Shown piece by piece: positions 37,150 through 50,530 of a DNA stretch of 64,000 nucleotides; within the stretch, counting starts at the first letter, position 1, and every line of letters begins with the position of its first letter. The DNA is taken from assembly GCF_000002995.4 (NCBI RefSeq), contig NW_025062479.1, forward strand, positions 23,986,221-24,050,220, in the 5' to 3' direction. The position numbers and the translations under genes were made by a program. The notes beneath the pieces were generated by a model that was not told where the DNA came from, did no database searches, and saw only the letters and a program-made list of their open reading frames with translations. Origin of the DNA: Brugia malayi (taxonomy: Eukaryota; Nematoda; Chromadorea; Rhabditida; Onchocercidae).

Positions 37150-40100
37150 ATTTGAATATGCATATATTTAAAAAAGAAAAAAGAAATAATAATAATAATA
37201 ATATTATTCATTTTTGTAAAAAAAAAAAAATTTTTTTTTAAAATAATAATTTTATTAAAAAATTTTGAAAAGAAAGGGATGATGAAAAAAAAAAAAGAAA
37301 GAAAGAGAGAGAGAGTGGAAAAGAAAGAAAGAAAGAATATAATTTTTTTATTCAAACTACTAAAAGAAGCATTTATTTTAAAAATTAAAAAAAAAAAATT
37401 AAAATTTTATAATTTTTAATTTGAATTGAAATTAATTTTTACAATATGAAACGTATTTAAAAAAAAAAAATAAATGAATGAATGAATGGTACTTGAATAT
37501 TTTGCATAGCCTCAGGCATTAATAAATATGCTCATTGAGAATTAATTTTTTAAATTTCTTTTTTTTTTTTTTAAACAAAAATTATGGTATGGTAATTATA
37601 CGAAGATATTAAAATTTAATTAAAAAAAAAATTTTTTTTTTAAAATTGTTTGATAGAGAAAGATATCATTGTATTATTTGAAATAAATTAATTTTTTGTA
37701 AAAATTTTAATATACAAAAATAGAATAAATTTTTTTTTTTTTTTTTTGTTCATATAATAAAAAATAAAATTTTTGAATTAAAAAATATATTTTTCTGATA
37801 AGATTGCATTTATTTGTTAAATTGTAATTATTTTTTGTTAAATATTATTTTTTTTTCTGTTGAATATTATTATTAAATTAAAAAAATTAAATTTGTTAAA
37901 GAATAATTAGCAAATAATTTTTTTTTTTTTTTTTGTTTCTTAAATGATTAATGATAATTATTAAGTATAATTTTAGGTTTATATGTATTTTATTAAAATG
38001 CTAAAAATCAAAACAAATTTTTTTTTTTTTTTTTTTTTTTTGTAAATCAATGAAATTTAATGAAAAGGAAATTTTAATGAATTTTACTGTGACAGATAAA
38101 TGATAAATTTACAAAATACAGCGGGATAGTTTTGCTAGGTTGACGGACGTATTGCTGGAACGACAATTTTCACATGTCATTTTAATCAATGTTTATTAAA
38201 ATTGGTACTGTTTTTTTTTTTTTTTTTTTTCTTTCCTAATCATGTTTCTCTTTTTTTTTTTTTTAATTTTAATTTATTTAGTAAATAAAAATGAAAAATT
38301 AAATGCATGAAAAATTTGCATAAATTTTAATTTAGCTGTTTATTGGTACTCTTTTTTTTTTTTTCTCTAGTCATGTTTTTCCTTTTGTTTCTTTTTAAAT
38401 TTTAATTTATTTAGTAAATAAAAATGAAAAAATGAAATGCATGAAAAATTTGCATAACTTTAATTTAGGATAATTGAAAAAGAAAAAAGAAAGCGTAAGA
38501 TTAGATTGTAATTAATTATAAATCAAATTATTCAATTATTACTTTTCACATCAACTAAAATCATATTTTGTTTAAATAAATATATCAAAGATTGAAATAA
38601 GTGATTTAAATGATTTTATAGAAAAATAGTTAGATTGTTTTGATTGATATGTTGATAAGTAGATAGAATAGATAGATAGATAAATGATAAGCATGCCCGT
38701 TAATGTTCATTTTAATTATAAATATATATAATTAAAATAACTTTTAATTGCATTGCATGGTTATCTCAAGTGCATCATTAAATCTGGTTTTGCTAAATTA
38801 CAAGAAATGAGAATAATATCTAAATAGCTGTAAAAATTTCTTATTATATAACTATGATATAAAAGACACAAATAGGTAAGTAAATAAATATGAAATAAAT
38901 AAATAAATAAACAAATAAATAAAATGATAAATTGTGATTATTAATCTATGAGAAAATAACTTATCATGAAATATCAAAAACAAATATTACATTTGATAAT
39001 ATTATAAATGAAATAATTTTATTGCTAAATTATTTCAAAGAATTTTTTCATAAGAAAGAGAGAGAGAGAGTGAGAGAGAGAGAGAGAGAAATGGTATGTT
39101 CAATGTAAAATTCTGTCAATATCATTTATTTCAAATTAAAATTTTATTACAAGGAAATGATTAGTTTAACGGAAATACGAATAAATAAATGAAAATAATG
39201 CATTGAGAATAACAAATTGTGAAAAGGTTAAAGGTTAAGGTTTTCTATTTTCTTTTTTTTTGATCTATCATTGACAAAAATTATTTCGCTCTTATCATTG
39301 ATATCATTCATGTAAATTGACATTTTTGCTATCATTCTTTATCTTTTCTTCCATTTTAGATTGTTTGATCTGTCAATTTTACTCTGTCACACTTTATCAT
39401 TAACTATCAATGCATTATCGTTTATTTGAATGCAAAATAAAATTTAAAAAAAAAAAAAAAAAAAGAAAACAAATTTATTTAAAATGTAATATCAATAGTA
39501 ACTGCAAAAAAAAAAAAGAAAAAAAGAAACGAAAATATGCCTAATTATTTTTAATTTTTGATTAAATAATTCATTAATTGAAAAAAAAATTCTAATTATT
39601 TCTTTTCTTTTTTCTTCAAATAAAGTAAAAGTAATTAAAAAATATGCAATTTTATATTAATAATTAATATGCATGAAAATGGTTGAAATTTTTAGTCTGT
39701 TAAAATTGAAATTTGGGAAAAAAAAAAAAAAAACAAACATAATTGACGTGAAAATTAATGCCTTCTAAAGTAAAAAGTTCACTCTTTTTTTTTTCTTGCA
39801 TAAATTTTCATTTATTTAAAAATTTTTTTTTTTGTTCTTTTTCAATTCAAATATCTTTTATAATATAATTCATAAAATTGTTAATTTATGTGAAATTATT
39901 TCTCAAAAAACTTGTTAATGCTATTTTTTTTTTTTTTTTTTGTTTGGATCAATTATCCCATTTTTCGATGTTTCATTATGATTTGGCCAATTTGATATTT
40001 TTAGAACGACATTTACCTTGCAGTCAATCTTATCTATATTATTTTAATTTCTATTCTTTTTTTTTTTTTTACTTTTTCAATAATTCTTTGTGCTGGTTAT

Positions 40101-40860
40101 GCTTGAGATAATTCATACTTGAAATTTCGTTTATTTAAATATTTTGAATTCATTAATTGTTTCTTTTTGAATTGCTGCAATCATTCCTAATGTGAATTAT
40201 TGCAAACGATTCTATTAATCAAATCAAAAGATAATTATTTTTTTCTATTGTAAAGATTTGAATATATTATTTTATCTTCAAATCATTAAGTGTTTTTTTT
40301 TTTTTTTCATTCACATTATCCAAAAAAAAACAATTAAATTTGTGATTAATTAAAATAAATTTTAATATTAATTCATTGCATCATTTATTTATTTTTTTTG
40401 CATTAAGTACTTTTTGATATTTTTTTTAAATGACTGCAATTTTTGCTAATTTTTTTTATATCATATAGTAATGATTAATCTAATAATAAAAGAAAAAAGA
40501 AACTACAATTATTTTAATGTTCAAAATTTATTGGCAATCTGTAAAAATAACATTAATGATAGTAATAATTATTATTACGTAAGTATTATTTTATCATAAT
40601 CATTATTATTATTATCATCATCATTATACTAAAAAATTTGTGATAATGAAGCAAATAAAATATTTGATTTCCATATATATGAATTTGTTATAATTCTTTA
40701 TTATTGTGTTCTTTTGTTTTTCTTGCTAGGATCAATCCAATAATTTAAAAGTTTTATGCATAATATTTTTTTTCTTCTATGGTTTTAAAAACAAAAAATA
40801 AATAAATAAATATTGTAGAAATGTTTCACTTGCGCACTTTGAAGAAAAAAAAAAAGCGGA
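37150..40860. other. Gene-poor AT-rich region
   Basis: Poly-A/T, GA-rich tracts (37290-37335, 39055-39090) and a direct repeat of about 140 bp at 38192-38339 and 38339-38468 (TTTATTGGTACT, TTATTTAGTAAATAAAAATG, GCATGAAAAATTTGCATAA). An open frame at 39878-40111 is broken up by poly-Phe and lacks splice or start context, so I do not call it. Confidence 0.55.
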
Positions 40861-40871
40861 AACAATACTGT

Positions 40872-40892
40872 AAAGTGCGTCGAGAGCACTTT
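40872..40892. other. Perfect short hairpin AAAGTGC-loop-GCACTTT
   Basis: Seven-base arms with a seven-base loop, extendable by G-U pairs in RNA. GCACTTT also occurs separately near 40830 and 40993. It may be coincidental. Confidence 0.4.
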
Positions 40893-41016
40893 GTAAAATC
40901 AGAATTGTCAATAATTTAAGCCTTTTCCAATTCATTTAACATTTGTAAATTTTAAAATTTAATTTAGAGAAAGTAATGCATTAAAATATTTAGCACTTTA
41001 CTTAATACTTTTGCTC

Positions 41017-41316
41017 ATGCGTAAGAATGTTGAATTTTTTTGCAATATGATGTTGCATTCTTCTAAAAATGAAATAAATGTTCAAATAATTTGTTTGCCA
41101 AATATACAATTTAAATTTTATTTTATTATACTTTTAACTAATTTTAGCACTAATGAAACATTCAAAAGTTACAGGTTATTATTATTGAAAATTATAAAAT
41201 TATATTCAATTTTTCATACATATGTATATTTCACCCTGATGAATAGATTTAGTGTTTTATTTTTGACTTTGTTTTTGTTTTTATTTTTCTTTGCAATTTT
41301 CTCCCTTCCAAAATAA
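41017..41316 (+). CDS. Hypothetical 99-codon open frame with a hydrophobic C-terminus
   Basis: ATG at 41017 opens a frame of 99 codons to TAA, of mixed composition (MRKNVEFFCNMMLHSSKNEI at the start), with a hydrophobic end FSVLFLTLFLFLFFFAIFSL that could span a membrane. Such length without a repeat is unusual in DNA this AT-rich. There is no recognised domain and no promoter evidence, so chance remains likely. Confidence 0.2.
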   Translation: MRKNVEFFCNMMLHSSKNEINVQIICLPNIQFKFYFIILLTNFSTNETFKSYRLLLLKIIKLYSIFHTYVYFTLMNRFSVLFLTLFLFLFFFAIFSLPK

Positions 41317-42539
41317 ATGAAATATGACATTCGTTGTTTATTTTTTTTTTTTTTTTTTTTTTTTTGTTTTTATAAAATGAATTAATGAAGCATTCGATGC
41401 ACCGAATTTGCTATTTATTATGTACAACAAAAAGATATAATATATATTTTATTTAGTTCTAACTTGTATTTTATTTCCAATATATAATTCTCCTTAATGA
41501 ATATTTTTTCATGAATATTTTCTTTCTGACTTTTTTATTATCGGTTTTATTTACCTTTTGAAATTTTCTTGTTTTCAAAATAAACATCAAATTTATTCAA
41601 ACTGATGAACTGACCTTCAATAATTTGTGTATTTCGCTTTTTGTTTGCTTTTTGAATGAAAAATTTTTTTGTTTTTGAAAATAAACAAAATGTAATTTTA
41701 TTGTTTTGTTTTTATTTGTAAAATCGGCTGGAAAAATTTTTGTGGAATATATCAAAAAAATATAATTTTCAAATTGATAACATTATCATACAGTAGTTTG
41801 TTTCTCTTTTGTTTTGTTTTTTGTTTTTTTTTGCTTTTCCTTTATAAACTTGTTCAATTGCTGATTTTTGTGGAATTCATTTTCAAATTAAAGAAAAAAA
41901 AAGCGGAAACAGTTAGAAGTGATTTATCAAAATTATCAAAGAGAAAAAATTTTCTCTTTGAATAATATAGTAATGATAAAGTTCATCATCATATTCAATT
42001 CCATAAAAAAAAAAGAAAGCCATTAAATAAAGTATAACAAAATAGTCATTAAATCAAAAATAAAAAATAAAATTTTCTTCAGCGTTTTCTCTTTTTTTTT
42101 CTTATCCATTAATTATTTTTCTATTTTTTTTTTCTTTTTTAATTTAGAACACATTTATATTATTACACTGAAATAGATACTCTATGAAGGAGAAATTGTG
42201 TAATAGTTCGAGAATACAAAAATTATAGCGAGCAAAATATTTGGAAGTAAAAGTCTGTTTTTTCACTTTTTCCTTTTTCCTTTTTTTTTTTTTTTTTTTT
42301 TGTTTAAACATTTTCGTTTTCTTAATTACAAAATAAAATATGAAAAAAAAAAAATATCATTATGTTTGTCAGTATCATTTTCATCAAACGATTTATCTTT
42401 TGTTTTTCGTTTTTTATCTTTTTCATTTAATGAAAAATTTAAAGAGATAAAAAGTAGAGAAAAGATAATAGTAAGTAAGAATTATTGAAATGGGAGAAAA
42501 TTTGAAGATAAATAATAATAATAGTAATGATAGTTTAGT

Positions 42540-42898
42540 AATTTATTGTTATTATTAGTAGTAGTAATGGGAGGAGGAGGAGGAGGAACAGGAAAAGGAA
42601 GATGAAGCTATAAAGAAAAAGCTAGTATACAAAAAAATTAAGTGTTATCTTCGTTTTTTTTTTTTTTAATTTTTGCGTCATAAACAGTTAGAAAGATTGA
42701 ACCTGTTGAAAAATTAACGAAGCACTGAAAAAGAAGAAAGAAGAGGAAGAAGAAGAAGATGATGATGAAAAGAGAAGAGAAAGGATGTTTGATAAATCTA
42801 GTGTTACCAATTTCTACTGACGCATCTACTGGCGCATATGTACTCCCTCCCACATTCCGCCCTTCTTACTCTTCTTCTTCTTCGTCTTCTTCATCTTT
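42540..42898. other. Polypurine block followed by polypyrimidine block
   Basis: The plus strand is almost all purines in GGAGGAGGAGGAGG and GAAGAAGAAGAAGATGATGA tracts (to about 42780) and then almost all pyrimidines (CTTCTTACTCTTCTTCTTCT region, 42840-42898). The two halves are imperfect inverted repeats and could form triplex or cruciform structures. Confidence 0.7.
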
Positions 42899-42923
42899 AA
42901 TACCGCCATAACGTTAATATACA

Positions 42924-42932
42924 TATAAAAGG
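42924..42932 (+). promoter_or_regulatory. TATA-box candidate upstream of the collagen gene
   Basis: TATAAAAGG follows directly on the polypyrimidine block. It lies about 1.45 kb upstream of the collagen trans-splice acceptor, so it could drive a pre-mRNA with a long outron. This link is an inference; nearer promoters cannot be excluded. Confidence 0.3.
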
Positions 42933-44357
42933 TTGGACGAAAATGAGAAAAATGATATGAGATGATGCGAATTCTTTCTGCTTACTGTTTTAATATATTT
43001 CAACAATAATGCTAGATTTTTTTTTTTTTTTTGCTCTAAATAATTTAATAGTTTGAATTTTGTTTTAATTTTAAGAAATTCTTTTTCAAAAGATTATAAT
43101 TATTTAAAAATTGTTGAGAGAAAAAAAAAAAAGAAAATGCATAAAGTAATTTGTTTAACTGATTTACATTTCAGCTAAACTTCTTAATCTTTTTCTATTT
43201 TTTGAGATAATTTGAATATTATGAACAAAATTTTTTCATTTTTCTTTTTTATCCTTTTTATCTTTTTTTCCTTTTTTTGTTTTTATTTTGATTGATGATT
43301 ATTTCACATTTTAGTAGAAAATGAAAACGATGATTTATTTAGCTTACATTTAATAGTAGTTTTTATCTTTTTCGTTTTCAGTTTGCTCAAAAAAATGAAA
43401 AAGAAAAATTTGAAGATAAATTCTCAATTTTTTTTACTATATTTTTATTTGTAAATTTTTATTATTACATTAATTAAAAATATATTTTTCAAATCCAAAT
43501 TAAAATTTAAACAGTTAATTTGATTTTAATTTTCTTTGCAATTCCATACAAACTATGAAGTTGTTACTTTAAACCATTCTATTGTGAAAAATCCGTATTC
43601 ACTGACATATTAATACTTGAATACTTACTTCTATTGTGAAATGGAGATGAAAAACAAAAATAGCTAAACATTAAAGTTACCTATAAAAGGTTCATAAGTC
43701 AAATTTGAGAATTCTAAATTTCTCATTTTTCAATTTTATCACTAATATTTTATATATATCACAAAAGGAAAAAAAAAAAAAACACGAATCATTAAATATC
43801 TGAGAAAACAAAAATACTTATCATAATATATCTACTATCACTTGAATATGTTAGCTTTCTATCATCTCTTTTTTTTTTACTTTCTTATGCAGTTACTACT
43901 TTCTTTTTCATTGAAACTATTTTTGTTTAATTTCAAATTTAAACATGAATTTTTATTTAGCTTACATTTAATAGTGGTTTTTATCTTTTTCGTTTTCAGT
44001 TTGCTCAAGAAGTAGGAATTAATTTTCAATAGATATGACTCTATACAGTATTATTTACATATGATTTTATACAGTATTTTGTTATGATTATTGTTGTTGT
44101 TGTTTCTTTTTTTTTTTGATTAAAATACACTTTTATTCACATGTATTGGAAAATTAATTAATTCATACTATAAACACTTTTATGTAATATTTATGTTAAA
44201 AGTGTAACGTAAATGAAACGTATAAAGCAAACATTACCATATCACTTTTTTTTTTTTTTTTTCATTTCCTTTTTTAGAAAAAAAAAGAATTTATTCTATG
44301 AATTTTATTGTAATATAAAGAAAAGAGAAAAGAAAAATGAAATTAAAAAGTTTTCTT

Positions 44358-44374
44358 TTTTTTTTTTTTTGCAG
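44358..44374 (+). promoter_or_regulatory. Spliced-leader acceptor of the collagen gene
   Basis: A T run of about 16 bases ends in TTTGCAG (AG at 44373-44374), and the collagen ATG begins only two bases later at 44377. Such spacing is typical of a nematode trans-splice site. The in-frame GTG at 44374 overlaps the acceptor and is not the start. Confidence 0.75.
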
Positions 44375-44376
44375 TG

Positions 44377-47300
44377 ATGAGGCCTCACTTGGACGATGAT
44401 GCATTACATTATAAAAAAAGACAACAGGAAGCGGAAAATCTTCGAAGGGTTGCATTTTACGGTGTAGCATTATCAACCATAGCTTCATTTATATGCGCAA
44501 TTTCCGTACCAATGTTTTATAATTATTTGCAACATGTACAATCTGTTATGCAAAATGAAGTGGACTTTTGTAAATCACGCTCAAGTAATATTTGGCGTGA
44601 AGTAACACGAACACAGGTTAGTTAGTTAGTCAATTAGTTAATTACTTACTTAACTAATTGCTTACTAAATTATATGATTATTATTATATTATGTTTAACA
44701 AAAATTTTTATTTTTTTCTCTTTTTCGTTGTTTTATATTAAAAAAAAAAAAAAAAATTTAATATAACATTGAAATTCATTACATAGTGATAATTGTTTTG
44801 CAAAATTATCTATGCATTATAATAATTGCACAATGATAAATAGAAAAAAATTATATGATATAGCAATTTTTTCATGAAAAATGTTGTATTCTTAAATGTG
44901 CTAAAATTAAATGGTTCAATTTTCTATTATTATATTTTAATTTTTAGTTTCAAAATATATCCAAAATTTGAAATTTATTAATAAATTAAATGCAAAACAT
45001 GAGAGAATGATTTTTTTTTTTTTTTTTTTTTTTTTGTATGTTATAATAAGTAAATAAAGAAATAAAAAATTTAAATAAATAATTATATATATAAATAAAT
45101 ATATATGTGTATCCAATTTCAAGGTAAACTAATCTATATACACTTTTTGAACTATCCCTTTTTACCGCATATCTCTATGACTGTAATCAAAATTCGCAAA
45201 ATAAACCATTTATTGCATCAAATTCAATTAACATACTGTATTTTACCGTATCCTATAATGGCATACTGTATCATACTGTATCGTATCATATCACTAGTGA
45301 TATAAACCATTAAATTGGTTATAAAAAGAAAAAAAAAAAGAATTTTACCATCTATAACATTGATTAAAATGGTAAAAATATTTAACATTTGTAAATAATT
45401 TCTTCTTTCATCTTTTTTTTCCAATTCCTTTTTCTTTCTTATTTTTGGCCTTCAAGCTAAAAATACAAAAGACTTATTCATTTCATTCTTATTTCATCTC
45501 AAAATTTATTGTTCAGTGTAGTAATTTGCATGACAAAAAAAAAAAAAAAAAAAAAAGGAACAAAAAAAAATTCTCTAAGTAATAGGATAAATTTTTATGT
45601 TGTTTCATATAATGCGGTACAGGTACCAACCATCACCATCATTATCATATTACCATTGACAAATTTTCTTTTCTCCCTCTCTCTTTCTCTCTCTTTCCTC
45701 GTTTATTGTACTAAGTAAAACCGGAAATTTCTAAACAGGTAGCATATCTTATTTTAAAATTTCTTTTTTCTTTCCTTTTTTTTTGTCTGAAATTCTTGTT
45801 CCAAAAAAAAAAAAAAAAAAAACGAATAAAAAAATGTAATTAATTGAAAAAAAAAGAAAAAATAAATTTTTTTTTTTAATGAAAAACATGCTTTGGTAAT
45901 GCAGAACTTAATATTGAAAGTTATACTTCAATATTTTTATTGGTGTAATATTTCAATAAAAAAAGAAAAAAGTATATAAGAAGAAAAAAACAGTATTTTT
46001 TTCTTTATTTTTTTCCATCTTTTTTGATTTTAGATGAAATTGGGTAAGTTACTTTAAATGGTAAAGGAATTTTATGTCTCTTGCATTTCACTTATCTAAT
46101 TTTTTATTTAACTGCAAGGTCAAAATTGAATTGTGATCACAAATACAACTATGGTTAATTTACTGAATTGAATTATATGATTAATTAATTAGTTGATTTA
46201 AGCAAAGAAAAGAAAAATAAACAATGGCTAAAGCAACATAAACAGTTAAAAGAAATATTAAATTAAACTGAATTAAATTATGCCAAAAAGCTGCTCACAA
46301 TTTTATGCTAATCATTCAAATAGAATTATGGAAAATATGTGAAAGATACATTTTCCATTTGCCATTTGATTTAGTATCAAATTTAGTATTAAATACTTTT
46401 CACAATAATATTATTTTTAAGTGTTACAGTGGTATGAATATTAACAATGAAAATTTCTATCAATTAATAGTTTGAATTTAAACCTAAATTTCATCAAATT
46501 CAATGATGACAAAAAAGAAAGAAAAAGGAAAATAAAAAATGAAAGAACGTGTAATAAATTTAATTTACACGAAGTATTTTAATTTTTTTTCAAGGTAAAA
46601 ATTACATCCAAAAATTACAGTCACAATTTCACAAATTGTTGTAAATATAAAATTTTGTTTTCTGTTTAAAATCAAAAAATTTTTCCTTTCAGTTAAATAC
46701 ATAAATTTATATATCTTATTTCTTAAATTGTTTCACTATCAAATTTTTTTTTTTTCAATTACTATTATTTTTCTTTAGCAAATTTTTTTTGAGAAAAAGG
46801 AAAACGAAATAAGTATAATTTAAAAATTAAAAATTCTTTTTTTTTCTCTTCCCTATAATTATGGATGCCATTTATATTTCTAATTTCATACCTTTTATTA
46901 TTATAATTTATTATTGCTATTATCATTTACTTTCTTTTCCCTTCTTTTATTAACAAAAATGATTCATTGAAAAAAAAAAAAAAAAAAAAAAACTTTGAAA
47001 ATTTTTATATACAAAGAAGATTTTGAATTTAATTTAATAGGAAATTTGAAAGAAAAAAGAAACTAAATAATAGTTTCGATTAAATGACTTTTCTTTTTGA
47101 TGAAATAAGAAAAAAAAAATGTAATGATTGAAATTTTATATCCATGAAAAAATTATAAGAATTTTTCAAACAATTATTTTATTTGCACAAATAAAATAAT
47201 CGTTTTTGCTTTGCAAAATTTTCATATTTTCATTTTATTGAATTCCATTTTTATAAATTAAACTAAAACATTGAGAAAAACAAATTCTACAATATTTCAT

Positions 47301-50300
47301 TAATTTAAACAAATAAAATAATGGCGCATAAGCTAGGTTTAACTATGGTTTATGAATAACTGCTAGCATTCATAGAAAATTTTTTTCAGTAATTTATTTT
47401 TGAATGATTGAAGAATAAAACATAAATTTGTTGTCTGACCTGAAATATAGTATTGTTACAATGACTTCAAAACAGAAATTAAAATAGATTTTTGTGAGTT
47501 AGCTCAATTTTTTTTTTTTTTTTTCAATTCGTTGATTAAATTAGAGAAACGGATGGAAAATTTCGAATTTTTAAACAAAATATTGTTCTTCGTGATGCTA
47601 TCTTAGCTTTAAATAATCATTTTGCTATTGCTTATCACTGATATCAATTATTATCATCATTATATCATAATTATGCTAATAATAAATGAATGATGATTGA
47701 TTGGTCAATCATTTTTAATTAAATTAATTTAACTCTAAAAGCACTTTTTTTTTTAACAGTGAAAATTAACTTTATTGTATCTTACTTTTCCTTATAATTT
47801 TTTCTTTTTTTTTTTCAGTTAATTTAATATTTGCTAGCAATTTGAATTACAAGTAAAGTAATTGTTAAAACGTTTTTCAGTGATTTTTTTTTTTTTTTTG
47901 TGATAATGAAAAATTTATTTAGGAATGAGAGAAAAAAAAAATTACTATTTAGGAAAGAAAATCAATATAATCATCCGATGAGTAATAATTATAAACATTC
48001 GATGTGTAATTATATTTAAAATTGAATAATTGAATAATTGATAATTATAAATTCTCTTTCCTTAAGTAATAATTTCTCTTTCATAAATAATTCAACTTCC
48101 ATAGTATTTCTTGATAATAATTTATAAAGCGGGTATTTTTTGCACTTCATATCATAGATTATACATTTATTATGAACATAATCTATAAATTTCAACTAAA
48201 AAAAAGTTTCAAAAAATCAAATTGAATTTCAAATATTTGATAATAAATTATAATCCATTTGGCAGCATATATTTACAGCACAATTTTCCTATAAAGTTTT
48301 ACATTTAAATTAAATATGAGTCTTCTTAAAAGGAAATCTTGCTAAAAAGCTTTAGTTTTGAATTAAGCATGAACTTATAATTTCAGATTTAATCATAAAA
48401 ACATTAAAAAAAGGAATTTAAATTAAAATGTAAATTTATGATAAGTATTGGAATAAAAGCTATAAATTCGTTTTGTGATATTATTCAAAAATTTTTGTCA
48501 CAATAATTAAAATATCTGCAGTTTTAACATATTTTCACTTTATTTAATAAGAATATTTTTCGTGGTTACATGTAATTAATTTTTATTGTATTTAATACTT
48601 TATTCAATGTCAAATTTCAATTTGCATTTTACAAATATATTTTAGACGAAAATTTCAAATGAAATTTATTATTTTTATTTTTATAGCAAACATGAAAATT
48701 CGTCAATGATAATTAGCAACAATTAATGTCATTGGTTAAATATCATAAAGTTACCAAACATTTTATCACTTATTTTCTTGTACATTAAAAAGCAGTTTAA
48801 GCAGCAATTAAATTAATAAAACAAGTTAATAAGTTAGAATTTAGCAAAAATTATGCAAGTATTATAATTGAAAAAAAAAAAAAAAAAAAGAAAAAAACTA
48901 GTTTATTTTCAAACTCGTAAGTTTGTTATAGCATAAACAATAATAATTTTATGGAAAATTTATTTATTTTAATAACATTATGGAAAATTTGTTTATTTTA
49001 TTAGTAATCTAATTTTAATAGCAATCTTAATTTAATAGCAATATCGAAAAAGAATTATTATTCGTGTCGATAATTATTATTTAATTCATATTTGATTTTA
49101 ATCTGTTTCAGTTCTTTTTCCTCATTTTTATTGAAATGCTTCTTCTTTTCTTTTTTTTTGAAGCACTTAGCATATTCATCAATTGTTGTTTACTTTTTTA
49201 AAATCATATATAATTTAATTTAAATTAAATCTAATTTTGATAATTAGTAACACTTGGTGTTTTAATATAATATATTGTTAGGATAATATGCAAAGGTTGA
49301 AATTAAAAAAAAGATAGAAAATTTAATTTTTGTTTTTAAAAAAATAGTAAAAAAATTGAAATTAAAAAAGAGGATCGAAAACAGATTAAAAGAAAAAGAT
49401 TGAAAATTTAATTTAAAAACATATTTGAAAATTTTTGAAAAAAAATAAAAAAGAGATAACTCTTCTTATTTTTTTATGTCTTTTTTTTTTTTGGAGAGAG
49501 AATAGCTGAGTGAACTATTTTTACAGTTGTAAAGAATTTAACGAGATAATGAAAGATTTTAAATTAATTTTGTTTAAGGTATTATCAAAAGTAAATGGTG
49601 AATTACGGAGCCGTAGGCAAGCCGGTTATGACAGCTATTCGACCAGTGAGGACATACGTGGTGCTGGTGTCAGTGGTGGTATTATGACAAGTTTTGGTGG
49701 AGTTACGGGTGCACCTTCTGCACCTGGTGGTGGTTGCTGCGGTTGTGGTGTATCACCACCTGGGCCACCTGGTGAGCCTGGTCCAGATGGAAGTGATGGT
49801 GCTGATGGTGAACCAGGACCACCAGGTAAAGATGGAGAGGATGCACCACAGGAACCACCTACGCAACCTCATATTGTAAGACTTTTTGCAAAATTTTTAT
49901 CAAATTAGTGCACATTCAAATGAGAGAAATCGTTATGCAATGTAATACAGGAATGGTGTTTCGATTGTCCAGATGCACCAGCCGGTCCAGCAGGAAATCC
50001 AGGACCGAAAGGTCCAAAGGGTAGACCTGGACCACCAGGAAAGGATGCAGATGGTGGTAATAGAGGACCACCAGGACTGCCAGGTGAACCAGGACCAAAT
50101 GGCGCACCAGGTCAAGCAGGTCCAAAAGGACAACCAGGAGTGCCTGGAACTGTGATTGAAAAAACTCTACCACCAGGTCCACCAGGACCACAAGGGCCAC
50201 CTGGTCAACCCGGTACACAAGGACCAGCTGGACCGAAAGGTAATCCTGGACAAGATGGACAACCAGGACCACAAGGTGATATAGGAAAAGATGGAGCACC

Positions 50301-50403
50301 TGGTAAACCAGGTAGCGATGGAATAACTGGACCACAAGGAGAACGTGGTTCTTCCGGTTCATGCGATCATTGTCCACCACCACGAACAGCACCTGGCTAT
50401 TAA
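44377..50403 (+). CDS. Nematode cuticle collagen, 329 residues, three exons
   Basis: Structural collagen secreted by the hypodermis into the cuticle. Exon 1 (44377-44616) encodes 80 residues: a charged start, [20 protein letters not shown] (22-41) with a membrane-type signal anchor, and [20 protein letters not shown] and [10 protein letters not shown], the conserved N-terminal cuticle-collagen domain. Exon 2 (49579-49875) adds 99 residues, including the furin-like site RSRRQ (90-94), a CCGCG cysteine cluster (133-137) and a short Gly-X-Y block. Exon 3 (49951-50403) has WCFDC (181-185), long Gly-X-Y blocks interrupted by TVIEKTLPP, and ends [14 protein letters not shown]. All phases are 0 and the length is usual for the family. 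The ending and RxxR layout recall the SQT-1/ROL-6 type, but I do not assign an orthologue. A second acceptor TTTTTACAG at about 49526 would put the join out of phase. Intron 1 is 4,962 bp, very long for such a gene. Confidence 0.96.
44617..49578 (+). other. Collagen intron 1
   Basis: AT-rich intron with poly-A/T runs, a CATACTGTATCATACTGTAT cluster near 45230-45290 and a GA/TC-rich tract near 45670. I found no supported nested gene. Short frames such as 45509-45718 contain homopolymer-derived residues. Confidence 0.6.
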
Positions 50404-50499
50404 CACATATCATTTGATATAATATGCTACACCGATGATCTTTGCATAAATCTTTACATTTTACGCATTCCGTCTCTGATAAACTTGAAATTTTTCTAC

Positions 50500-50530
<31 letters not shown>

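Noticed and set aside
39878..40111. 77-codon plus-strand frame with LDQLSHFSMFHYDLANL
   Set aside because: Interrupted by two poly-Phe runs from poly-T, alternative start codon, no acceptor.
44374..44376. GTG as collagen start
   Set aside because: It overlaps the AG acceptor and nuclear genes start at ATG; ATG at 44377 is preferred.
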